Assembly: GCA_050692915.1 (NCBI GenBank) | Contig: JBOGVU010000052.1 | Coordinates: forward strand, 1 to 18,067 | Length of the DNA stretch: 18,067 nucleotides | Source of the DNA: CALAEC01 sp050692915 | GTDB lineage: Bacteria; Actinomycetota; UBA4738; CALAEC01 | Direction of reading: 5' to 3' | Shown: piece by piece, positions 1 through 6,162 of the stretch | Position numbering within the stretch: position 1 is the stretch's first letter | Layout of the letters: the number at the start of each line of letters is the position of its first letter | Made by a program: the position numbers and the translations under genes | The notes under the pieces: model-generated | The model's input: the letters and a program-made list of their open reading frames with translations, nothing else | What the model was told of the DNA's origin: nothing | Database searches by the model: none

Positions 1-59
1 TCCTCGAGCCGCTCCGGGACGCCCTCCGGGCCGTCCGACACCGGCGAGCCCGCGTCTAG
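1..59 (+). CDS. Possible 3' end of an upstream gene (partial)
   Basis: One frame is open from base 3 to a TAG at 57-59, and the stop abuts the GTG of the next gene with no spacing, as expected for a translationally coupled upstream gene. The visible tail is Arg-rich and ends in RARV. Another plus-strand frame is also open here with equally high third-position GC, so the assignment rests mainly on the stop/start junction. No function can be inferred. Confidence 0.35.
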   Translation, partial: LEPLRDALRAVRHRRARV

Positions 60-950
60 GTGGCCCGGCTCCGCGTCGGCACGGCGTCCTGGACGGATAA
101 GACGCTCCTGGAGTCCGGCTGGTACCCGCCGGAGGCGAACACCCCCGAGGAGCGGCTGAAGTTCTACGCGACGAGGTTCGACGTGGTGGAGGTCGACTCG
201 ACGTACTACGGGCTCCCCAGCGAGCGGAACTCGGCCCTGTGGGTGGAGCGGACGCCGCCGGACTTCACCTTCGACGTGAAGGCGTTCTCGTTGATGACCG
301 GTCACCCGGTCCTCGTTCGCGGGCTGCCCAAGGACGTCCGGGAGGCCCTTCCGGAGGGGCCCCGGATCCCGGCGAAGGAGATCCCACCGGACTCCGTGGA
401 GCGGATCTGGGAGATGTTCCGCTCGGCGCTGATGCCGCTGCACTCGGCCGGCAAGCTCGGCCTGGTGATGTTCCAGTACCCGCAATGGTTCATGCCGGGT
501 TCGAAGGCCCGGGAGGCGATCCTGGCGGCCCGGGAGCGGCTGCCCGACTACGAGATCGCCGTCGAGTACCGGCAGGGCGCGTGGTTCGCCGACGAGGGCG
601 CCACCCGGAAGACGCTCGACTTCCACCGGGCCGAGGGGATCCCGTTCGTGGCCGTGGACATGCCCCAGGGGTTCAAGGTCAGCGTGCCGCCGGTGGCCGA
701 GGCCACCTCGGACCGGTTCGCCGTGGTCCGGTTCCACGGGCGGCGGGAGGAGACGTGGACGAAGAAGGACGTCCACCCGACCGAGCGGTTCCGGTACGAC
801 TACTCGGATGGGGAGCTGGGGGAGTGGGTTCCCAGAGTGCGGGCCATGATGGAGGGCGCCAAGGAGACCCACGCGCTGTTCAACAACTGCTACCGGGACT
901 ACGCGGTCCGCAACGCTCGCTCGTTCGGCGACCTCGTCGCCGAGGAGTGA
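60..950 (+). CDS. DUF72 family protein (YecE-like)
   Basis: A 296-residue protein of the DUF72/YecE family, predicted TIM-barrel proteins whose biochemical role is not established. The N-terminus has the family opening VGTASWTD (residues 6-13), followed by the conserved EVDSTYYGLPS stretch near residue 45, FDVKAFSLMTGH near 75, and a C-terminal FNNCYRDYAVRNA segment, which matches the usual asparagine-rich family end. Length is slightly above the usual 240-290. Translation starts at GTG 60, directly after a TAG at 57-59; I see no Shine-Dalgarno site or clear -10 element, so coupling to an upstream gene is likely. Its stop codon abuts the stop of the convergent VOC gene. Family call is firm; function unknown. 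Confidence 0.9.
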   Translation: MARLRVGTASWTDKTLLESGWYPPEANTPEERLKFYATRFDVVEVDSTYYGLPSERNSALWVERTPPDFTFDVKAFSLMTGHPVLVRGLPKDVREALPEGPRIPAKEIPPDSVERIWEMFRSALMPLHSAGKLGLVMFQYPQWFMPGSKAREAILAARERLPDYEIAVEYRQGAWFADEGATRKTLDFHRAEGIPFVAVDMPQGFKVSVPPVAEATSDRFAVVRFHGRREETWTKKDVHPTERFRYDYSDGELGEWVPRVRAMMEGAKETHALFNNCYRDYAVRNARSFGDLVAEE

Positions 951-1397
951 TCACTCCCGGGGGCGCCACGGCGGGATGAGCCCTCCGCGCTCGTCGAAGG
1001 ACGAGCCGGGCAGCCAGGCCACCTCCCAGGCGTGGCCCTCCGGATCGGCGAAGTACGCCGTGCGGCCACCCCACTCCGCATCGACCGGGTCCTTGAGGAT
1101 GGTGCCCCCGGCGCCGCGGACGGCCTCGATGGCCTCCGCCACCCCCTCGGGGGTCTCCACGTTCACGGCCAGGCTCAGGCCGCGGAATCCGGCGGGCGGG
1201 TCGGTGGGGTCGAGCCCGGCGTCGGCCACCAGGAGGTGATGGCGGAACAGGGCCAGGACGGTGGGTCCGGTCAGGAAGAACGCCACGTCGTCGTCGTCCA
1301 CATCGGCCCGCGGCCAGCCCAAGGCCTCGTAGAAGGCGCACATCCGGTCCATGTCCCGTACGCCGAGTGTGACCACGCTGATCCGTGGAGGGATCAT
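951..1397 (-). CDS. VOC family protein (glyoxalase/bleomycin-resistance fold)
   Basis: A 148-residue single-domain VOC protein. It shows the two beta-alpha-beta-beta-beta halves: the first begins RISVVTLGVRDMDRMCAFYEALGW, the second follows GLSLAVNVETPEGV and ends in the typical YFADPEGHAWEVAW, whose glutamate is the usual metal ligand position. VOC members include glyoxalases, dioxygenases and antibiotic-binding proteins, and the substrate cannot be told here. I place the start at ATG 1397: a TAGCCT -10 box at 1404-1409 (minus strand) ends 6 nt before it, which predicts a leaderless transcript. An in-frame GTG at 1403 would lie upstream of the predicted transcript start. Divergent from the tiny membrane protein at 1437 and convergent with the DUF72 gene. 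Confidence 0.9.
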   Translation of the reverse strand: MIPPRISVVTLGVRDMDRMCAFYEALGWPRADVDDDDVAFFLTGPTVLALFRHHLLVADAGLDPTDPPAGFRGLSLAVNVETPEGVAEAIEAVRGAGGTILKDPVDAEWGGRTAYFADPEGHAWEVAWLPGSSFDERGGLIPPWRPRE

Positions 1398-1403
1398 CGG
1401 CAC

Positions 1404-1409
1404 AGGCTA
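1404..1409 (-). promoter_or_regulatory. -10 element of the VOC gene (leaderless)
   Basis: TAGCCT on the minus strand, 6 nt before ATG 1397. It fits TANNNT and the spacing seen at many other starts in the window. No convincing -35. Only 14 bp separate it from the divergent -10 at 1424-1429. Confidence 0.6.
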
Positions 1410-1423
1410 GCAGCGCCGGTTGG

Positions 1424-1429
1424 TAGGCT
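1424..1429 (+). promoter_or_regulatory. -10 element of the tiny membrane protein gene (leaderless)
   Basis: TAGGCT ends 7 nt before ATG 1437. The GGAGGGG that follows could pass for a Shine-Dalgarno site, but it touches the start codon, too close to work as one. The same hexamer precedes the starts at 5932 and 17694. Confidence 0.6.
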
Positions 1430-1436
1430 GGAGGGG

Positions 1437-1547
1437 ATGGGGTTCAACGCCATGCGACCGGGGCGGGTGAAGGCGGCCGACATGGCCATCTTCCTGGTAG
1501 CCCTGGCCGTGGTCGTCGCCCTGGTCGTCTGGGCCCTGGCCGGCTAG
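1437..1547 (+). CDS. Tiny single-pass membrane protein (36 aa)
   Basis: A 36-residue protein: a short basic N-terminus (MRPGRVK at residues 6-12), then one hydrophobic helix from about residue 16 (MAIFLVALAVVVALVV) almost to the C-terminal AG. The layout suggests a single-pass, possibly tail-anchored, inner-membrane protein with a cytoplasmic N-terminus. It is too small for any family assignment. Support comes from a good TAGGCT -10 box 7 nt before the ATG, the basic-then-hydrophobic pattern, and its fit between the divergent VOC gene and the convergent thiolase (19 bp from its stop). It could instead be a chance frame: the reading frame is open further upstream across the VOC gene, but that part looks like an antisense shadow. 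Confidence 0.6.
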   Translation: MGFNAMRPGRVKAADMAIFLVALAVVVALVVWALAG

Positions 1548-1566
1548 CTCGCCGCGCCCCGCACGC

Positions 1567-2739
1567 TCACGGCCGTTCGAGGATCATGGCCATCCCCTGC
1601 CCACCGGAGATGCACAGAGCGGCCAGGCCCAGCGAGTGGCCCTTCTCCCGCATCTCGTACGCAGTGGTCAGGACGATCCGGGCGCCCGACATCCCGATCG
1701 GGTGGCCCAGGGCGATGGCCCCGCCGTTCGGGTTGAGGCGGTCGTGGTCGAGCTTGAGCTCGCGGTCCACGGCCAGCACCTGGGCGGCGAAGGCCTCGTT
1801 GATCTCGACGACGTCGAAGTCGGCCATCTGGAGCCCGGTCTTCTCCAGCACCTTCTGGACGGCAGGTACCACCCCGATGCCCATGTAGGCGGGATCCACG
1901 CCCGCCGACGAGGAGGCCACCACTCGGGCCAGGGGCTCCCGGCCCTCGGACCTCGCGCGCGACTCGGTCATCACCACCAGGGCCGCGGCCCCGTCGGTGA
2001 TCCCGCTGGAGTTGCCGGCGGTCACGGTGCCGTCCTCGGCGAACACCGGGGGGAGCTTGGCCAGCCCCTCCAGCGTGGTCTCCGGGCGGGGGTGCTCGTC
2101 CTCGGCCATGATGAGGGTGTCCCTTTGGCCCGGGACTTCGACGGGGACGATCTCCTTGGCCCGGCGGGCCTTCCCGGCCTCGGCCTTCCGCTGGGTCCAA
2201 AGGGCGAACTCGTCCTGCTCCTGGCGGGGGATCTCGTACTTCCGGGCCAGGTTCTCGGCGGTCTCGCCCATGACCAGCCCGCACAGCGGGTCCAGGAAGC
2301 CGTCCCGGGACATACCGTCGAACACCGGCGCCTTCCCCATCCGGTACCCGAACCGCATGCGGTCGAGGATGGCCGGGGTCCGGGTCATGTTCTCGAAGCC
2401 GCCGGCCACAGCCACCTCGGCCTCGCCCAGCATGACCTGCTGGGCGGCCACCTCGATCGCCTTCGTCCCTGACCCGCAGGCCATGTTGACGTTGAACGCC
2501 GGGACCTCCTGGGGGAGCCCGGACCGGTAGGCGACCTGGCGGCCGGTGTTCGGCCCGTTCCCGGCCTGCCGGGCGTGGCCGTACACGGCCATGTCGACCG
2601 CGTCCGGCTCGACCCTGGCCCGCCGGAGGGCCTCCCGGGTGGCGGCCACGCCCAGGTCGACCGCGGGGACATCGGCGAACGCGCCGAGGAACTTCCCGAT
2701 CGGGGTCCTGGCGCCCTCGAGGATGACGGCTCGCTCCAT
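1567..2739 (-). CDS. Acetyl-CoA C-acetyltransferase (thiolase)
   Basis: A 390-residue thiolase that condenses two acetyl-CoA to acetoacetyl-CoA or cleaves 3-ketoacyl-CoA in the reverse direction. The catalytic residues are visible: nucleophile Cys88 in NVNMACGSGTKA, His346 in GHPIGMSG and Cys376 in CISGGQGMA, at nearly the same positions as in the Zoogloea biosynthetic thiolase (89/348/378). NEAFAAQ is also present. Length is normal and the gene is intact. It starts at ATG 2739, 7 nt after a TAAACT -10 box. Sequence alone does not separate degradative (beta-oxidation) from biosynthetic use; no 3-hydroxyacyl-CoA dehydrogenase or hydratase is adjacent, so it seems to be transcribed alone. Confidence 0.95.
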   Translation of the reverse strand: MERAVILEGARTPIGKFLGAFADVPAVDLGVAATREALRRARVEPDAVDMAVYGHARQAGNGPNTGRQVAYRSGLPQEVPAFNVNMACGSGTKAIEVAAQQVMLGEAEVAVAGGFENMTRTPAILDRMRFGYRMGKAPVFDGMSRDGFLDPLCGLVMGETAENLARKYEIPRQEQDEFALWTQRKAEAGKARRAKEIVPVEVPGQRDTLIMAEDEHPRPETTLEGLAKLPPVFAEDGTVTAGNSSGITDGAAALVVMTESRARSEGREPLARVVASSSAGVDPAYMGIGVVPAVQKVLEKTGLQMADFDVVEINEAFAAQVLAVDRELKLDHDRLNPNGGAIALGHPIGMSGARIVLTTAYEMREKGHSLGLAALCISGGQGMAMILERP

Positions 2740-2746
2740 CCCCTCC

Positions 2747-2752
2747 AGTTTA
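2747..2752 (-). promoter_or_regulatory. -10 element of the thiolase gene (leaderless)
   Basis: TAAACT on the minus strand, followed by 7 nt (GGAGGGG) and ATG 2739. The predicted transcript start is at or next to the ATG. The -35 position would fall on the stop codon of the upstream nuclease gene, with no consensus match. Confidence 0.6.
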
Positions 2753-2769
2753 TGCGGCGGGCCCGTCCG

Positions 2770-4416
2770 CTACCGCCGGGACGCCTCCAGCCGGCGACGG
2801 AGTTCGGCCAGGGCGGCCCCGCTGTCGACCGGCTCGGCCGGGGCGGGCTCGGCCCTGACGACCCGGGCGCCCCGGAGACACGACAGGACCGCCCTGACCT
2901 CGTCCACGGCCTCCAGCGACAGCGGGGAGGAGAAGCCGGGCTCATCGCCCCGGCGGACCAGCGCTCCCCGTCGGAACCTGACGCGGCGGCCGTCGACCTC
3001 CACCTCGAGGTGCTCCGCCGCCACCAGCCAACGCTCCTGCCGGGCCCGGGCCAGGGCGGCCACCAGGGCCGACAGCCGGTCGCGGAGGTCGGCGGCCTCC
3101 TCGAACCGCTCCTGGTCCCCGAGCCGGTCCATCCGCCCCTCGAGCGCCGCGAGGAGCCCGCCCGGCGAGGAGAGGGCGTGCTGGAGGGACCGGACGAGCC
3201 CCTCGTAGCGCTCGGGGGTGACGCGGCCGTCGCAGGGTGCGACGCAACGGCCCAGGTCGGCCAGGGCGCACGGGGCGAACCGCGTGGCCCGGCCCATGGA
3301 CCGGGTGCACCGGCGGATCGGGAACGCCTCCTCCAGGGCGTCCTTGGCCTCACGGGCGGCTCGGGAGCTTCGGAACGGCCCCAGGTAGGTGCCTTGCCCG
3401 GTGACCTTCCGGACCACCTTGAGGCGGGGCCACGCCTCGGCCAGGTCGAGCTTGAGGTACGCGTACCGGCGCCAGGCCTTCCCCCGGCGGTTGTACCGGG
3501 GGGCGTGCCGGCGGATCAGCCGGGCCTCCAGCACCAGGGCCTCGACCTCCGACCCGCAGGGGTGCGGCTCCACGGCCCCGGCCTCGGCCAGCATGGCGTC
3601 GATCCGTCGCCGGTCGTCGCCGTAGAAGTACGAGCGGACCCGGGCCCGGATGTCCTTCGACTTCCCCACGTACAGGACCTCGCCGGGGCCGGCGTCCGTG
3701 GGAGGCCGGCGGAACACGTACACGCCGGGGACGCTGGGGAGGCCGTCCGCCAGCCGCACCTTGCCGAGGTGGCGGCGACCCCTGGCCCGAACCGCCTCCC
3801 GGAGGTCGGTGAGTGAGAGGATCCCCAGCCTGCCGCCGAGGTCGAGGAGGCCGTGGAGCACCTCGGCGCAGGCCTCGGCGTCGTCGAGGGCCCGATGGGT
3901 GGGGCGGGCCGCGGTCCGGAAGAACTGGGCCAGGGTGGCCAACCGGAGGTTCGGGACGTCGTCGGCGGTGAGGATCCGGCGGGCCAGGCGGGCGGTGCAC
4001 ACCGGCGGGCCCGGGATCGGGTCGTACCCGAGACGCTCCAGGTCGTGGTTGAGGAACCGGTGGTCGAACCCGGCGTTGTGGGCCACGAACACGGCGCCAC
4101 GCAGGAACTCCAGGAGCGAGGGGAGCACGGCCTCGACGGGCGGGGCTTCCCGCACCATGAAGTCGTCGATCCCGGTGAGGTGGGACACGAACCGGGGGAT
4201 GGGAACGCCGGGGTCCACGAGCGTCTGGAACGTGGCCTGGCGCTCGCCGCCCCGGTACCGGACAGCGCCGATCTCGGTGATCCGGGACTCGGGGGGCGCC
4301 CCGCCGGTGGTCTCCAGGTCGACGCATGCGAACGTGACCTCGGACAGGGGGACGCCGAGGTCCTCGAAGGTGATCTGGGACGCGGCTCGCTCGGCTGGCG
4401 GGGCCATGGTCGGCAC
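2770..4416 (-). CDS. DEDD exonuclease / UvrC-like GIY-YIG nuclease fusion
   Basis: A 548-residue DNA-repair nuclease joining a DnaQ-type 3'-5' exonuclease to a UvrC/Cho-like incision module. Exonuclease motifs (DEDDh): D33/E35 in VDLETTGG, D118 in HNAGFDHRF, H174 and D179 in HRALDDAE. The GIY-YIG nuclease follows: GVY 231-233, YVG 249-251, R257/R259 and catalytic-type Glu297 in LEARLI. Cys370, 383, 391 and 395 match the UvrC iron-sulfur cysteines. A UVR (UvrB-binding) helix pair lies at about 420-452. The C-terminal RNase H-like nuclease and HhH domains of true UvrC are absent, as in E. coli Cho. I chose GTG 4416 because a GGGAGG site (4424-4429) lies 7 nt upstream; GTG 4437 and ATG 4407 are alternatives. 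A perfect SOS box lies in its promoter. Confidence 0.93.
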   Translation of the reverse strand: MPTMAPPAERAASQITFEDLGVPLSEVTFACVDLETTGGAPPESRITEIGAVRYRGGERQATFQTLVDPGVPIPRFVSHLTGIDDFMVREAPPVEAVLPSLLEFLRGAVFVAHNAGFDHRFLNHDLERLGYDPIPGPPVCTARLARRILTADDVPNLRLATLAQFFRTAARPTHRALDDAEACAEVLHGLLDLGGRLGILSLTDLREAVRARGRRHLGKVRLADGLPSVPGVYVFRRPPTDAGPGEVLYVGKSKDIRARVRSYFYGDDRRRIDAMLAEAGAVEPHPCGSEVEALVLEARLIRRHAPRYNRRGKAWRRYAYLKLDLAEAWPRLKVVRKVTGQGTYLGPFRSSRAAREAKDALEEAFPIRRCTRSMGRATRFAPCALADLGRCVAPCDGRVTPERYEGLVRSLQHALSSPGGLLAALEGRMDRLGDQERFEEAADLRDRLSALVAALARARQERWLVAAEHLEVEVDGRRVRFRRGALVRRGDEPGFSSPLSLEAVDEVRAVLSCLRGARVVRAEPAPAEPVDSGAALAELRRRLEASRR

Positions 4417-4458
4417 GGTAGGTCCTCCCGCTGACACGATCCCGGCCGCGCGGAGGCG

Positions 4459-4487
4459 ATCCTACTCGAACGTGCGTTCGACGTCAA
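4459..4487 (-). promoter_or_regulatory. Sigma70-type promoter of the exonuclease/UvrC fusion
   Basis: On the minus strand, -35 TTGACG (4482-4487), a 17-nt spacer (4465-4481) and -10 TAGGAT (4459-4464). This is the only clearly canonical two-box promoter I found in the window. Transcription should begin near 4452, giving a leader of about 35 nt to GTG 4416 with a Shine-Dalgarno site. Confidence 0.75.
4466..4481. promoter_or_regulatory. LexA-binding site (SOS box)
   Basis: TCGAACGTGCGTTCGA is a perfect 7+2+7 palindrome and matches the mycobacterial/Gram-positive LexA consensus TCGAAC-N4-GTTCGA at every fixed position. It fills the spacer between the -35 and -10 boxes of the minus-strand nuclease promoter, so bound LexA would block RNA polymerase. 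It also covers the -35 region of the divergent gene at 4511. The match and placement are seen directly; LexA control is inferred from the known operator. Confidence 0.85.
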
Positions 4488-4495
4488 GCGCGGGG

Positions 4496-4501
4496 TAGCA
4501 T
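4496..4501 (+). promoter_or_regulatory. -10 element of the zinc-ribbon / CoA-transferase operon (leaderless)
   Basis: TAGCAT ends 9 nt before ATG 4511. With a 17-nt spacer its -35 would be at 4473-4478, inside the SOS box, and is not a good consensus match. Confidence 0.55.
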
Positions 4502-4510
4502 CGCCCGGAC

Positions 4511-4744
4511 ATGGGCTCGGCCGGCGCGCCGGCGACCCGCTTCCGCTGCGGGGCCTGCGGGAACCTGACCCGCTTCGACGTCGTGGAATCGCGACGGACC
4601 AGGGCCTACTACCACTTCTCGATCGCCGGCGAGCTGACCGTGGAGGACGAGGAGGTCCTCGAGGCCGACCGGGAGCTCGTCACGTGCCGGTGGTGCGGCT
4701 CCTCCGACCGGATCGAGGAGCTGCCCGTGGAGCCCTCGGAGTGA
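4511..4744 (+). CDS. Small zinc-ribbon protein (77 aa)
   Basis: A 77-residue protein with two CxxC knuckles, C13-x2-C16 (RCGACG) and C59-x2-C62 (CRWCG), about 42 residues apart, the pattern of a treble-clef or zinc-ribbon domain that probably binds one zinc ion. The acidic segment between them (VEDEEVLEAD) may form a helix. No catalytic motif is visible; I do not recognise a named family, and the molecular role is unknown. Translation begins at ATG 4511, 9 nt after a TAGCAT -10 box. Its TGA overlaps the GTG of the CoA-transferase gene (GTGA, 4741-4744), so the two are co-translated. The divergent SOS box may also affect this gene. Confidence 0.85.
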   Translation: MGSAGAPATRFRCGACGNLTRFDVVESRRTRAYYHFSIAGELTVEDEEVLEADRELVTCRWCGSSDRIEELPVEPSE

Positions 4745-5898
4745 GCCTCCCGCTGGAGGGTGTCCGGGTGCTCGACCTCACCCGCCTCCTCCCCGGCAAC
4801 TACTGCACGCTGCTCCTGGCCGACCTCGGCGCGGACGTGGTGAAGATCGAGGAGCCCGGCCGGGGCGACTACATCCGGCTGACCCCGCCGTTGGTGGACG
4901 GGCAGGGCGCCGCCCATCGGGCGCTCAACCGGGGGAAGCGTTCGGTGACCCTCGACCTGAAGGCCGCCGAGGGTCCGGACCTCCTCCTGCGGCTCGCAAG
5001 GGACGCCGACGCCCTGGTGGAGTCGTTCCGGCCCGGCGTCCTGGACCACCTGGGTGCGGGATGGGACGCGCTCTCCCGGCGGAACACGCGGCTGGTGTAC
5101 TGCGCGCTGACGGGGTACGGGCAGGACGGTCCCTACCGCGACCGGGTGGGCCACGAGATCAACTACATCGGCTACGCGGGGATCCTCGAGGCCACGGGAG
5201 GCCCCGACGGTCCCCCGGTCCTCCCCGCGGTCCAGGTTGGGGACCTCGGTGGTGGGATGGCCGGGGCGCTCGGGGTGGTGGCCTCGCTGGGACAGGCCGC
5301 CCGGGAGGGCCGGGGGCGACTCGTCGATGTGTCGATGCTGGACGTGTCGGTGTCCTGGGCGGCCGTCCTCACCAGTTGGTACCTGGCCACCGGCGAGGTC
5401 CCGACCCGGGGAACCATGCCGCTGACTGGAGGCCTGGCCTGTTACCGCCCGTACCGATGCGCGGACGGCCGATTCGTGGCGGTGGGCGCGCTGGAGTCCC
5501 GGTTCTGGCGGGCGCTGTGCGAGGCGCTGGGGATGGAGGACCTGATCGACGGGCACCTCGACCCGAGCCGGCAGGAGGAGGTGGCCCTTCGGCTGGAGGA
5601 CGCCTCCGGCTCCCGGCCGCGGGACGAGTGGGTGGAACGCCTGGCCGGGCTGGAGGCCTGCGTGGGGCCGGTCAACGATGTGGCGGAGGCCGTGGACGAC
5701 CCCCAGGTGCGCCACAGGGGGATGGTGGCCGAGGTGGACGGGTGGGCGGTGGGGCCGGGCCCGGCGATCCGGCTGGCGGAGGGTGGCGGGGCGATGCGCC
5801 CGGCGCCGGCCCTCGGCGAGCACACCGACCAGGTCCTGGCCGAGGCCGGCCTGTCCCGGGAGGAGATCGCGGACCTCCGGGACCGGGGCATCGTGTAG
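4741..5898 (+). CDS. CaiB/BaiF family (class III) CoA-transferase
   Basis: A 385-residue class III CoA-transferase, the family of formyl-CoA transferase, carnitine-CoA transferase and alpha-methylacyl-CoA racemase. The typical N-terminus is present (LEGVRVLDLTRLLPGNYCT, then LLADLGADVVKIEEPGRGD), followed by the NRGKRSVTLDLK segment. Asp201 in VSMLD aligns by eye with the catalytic aspartate of formyl-CoA transferase (Asp169), which forms the aspartyl-CoA thioester; nearby Asp196 is an alternative. Length is normal. The start is GTG 4741, overlapping the upstream TGA by GTGA; longer in-frame starts would run into the zinc-ribbon gene. Whether it acts as racemase or transferase, and on which acid, cannot be told: no partner acyl-CoA gene is adjacent. 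Confidence 0.93.
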   Translation: MSLPLEGVRVLDLTRLLPGNYCTLLLADLGADVVKIEEPGRGDYIRLTPPLVDGQGAAHRALNRGKRSVTLDLKAAEGPDLLLRLARDADALVESFRPGVLDHLGAGWDALSRRNTRLVYCALTGYGQDGPYRDRVGHEINYIGYAGILEATGGPDGPPVLPAVQVGDLGGGMAGALGVVASLGQAAREGRGRLVDVSMLDVSVSWAAVLTSWYLATGEVPTRGTMPLTGGLACYRPYRCADGRFVAVGALESRFWRALCEALGMEDLIDGHLDPSRQEEVALRLEDASGSRPRDEWVERLAGLEACVGPVNDVAEAVDDPQVRHRGMVAEVDGWAVGPGPAIRLAEGGGAMRPAPALGEHTDQVLAEAGLSREEIADLRDRGIV

Positions 5899-5918
5899 GC
5901 CGTGTCAGAGGGGGCCGC

Positions 5919-5924
5919 TAGGCT
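5919..5924 (+). promoter_or_regulatory. -10 element of the small Cys4 protein gene (leaderless)
   Basis: TAGGCT ends 7 nt before ATG 5932, with no Shine-Dalgarno site at a workable distance. Confidence 0.6.
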
Positions 5925-5931
5925 CCGGGGC

Positions 5932-6156
5932 ATGGACCAGGATCCGCTGCACATCGACTGTGACGCTTGCCGGCACCAAGGAACGGACCAGTGCCAGGAC
6001 TGCGTGGTGACGTTCCTCCTCGATCGAGAGGAGGACGGCGCGGTGGTCGTGGACGCCGAGGAGGCTCGGGCTCTGCGCAGCCTGGGCGAGGCCGGCCTGG
6101 TGCCGCTCCTCCAGCTGTCCCCACGGCCGCCCCGGGGTCGGGAGGAGGCCGGGTGA
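5932..6156 (+). CDS. Small Cys4 protein (74 aa), function unknown
   Basis: A 74-residue protein with a tight cysteine cluster near the N-terminus, C10-x2-C13-x7-C21-x2-C24, suited to binding zinc or an iron-sulfur cluster. An acidic middle (DREEDGAVVVDAEEARAL) and a Pro/Arg-rich tail follow. I do not recognise a characterised family. ATG 5932 is chosen over an in-frame GTG at 5902 because a TAGGCT -10 box sits 7 nt before the ATG, which predicts that the transcript starts there. It converges with ygfZ, with only 6 bp between the two stop codons. Next to an Fe-S maintenance gene, an iron-sulfur role is imaginable, but this is speculation. Confidence 0.75.
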   Translation: MDQDPLHIDCDACRHQGTDQCQDCVVTFLLDREEDGAVVVDAEEARALRSLGEAGLVPLLQLSPRPPRGREEAG

Positions 6157-6162
6157 GGGGCC

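Noticed and set aside
2575..3816. Long plus-strand open frame of about 413 codons opposite the nuclease fusion
   Set aside because: It is an antisense shadow of a very GC-rich gene: low-complexity Gly/Pro/Arg/Ala composition, no motifs, and full overlap with a gene that has clear catalytic motifs.
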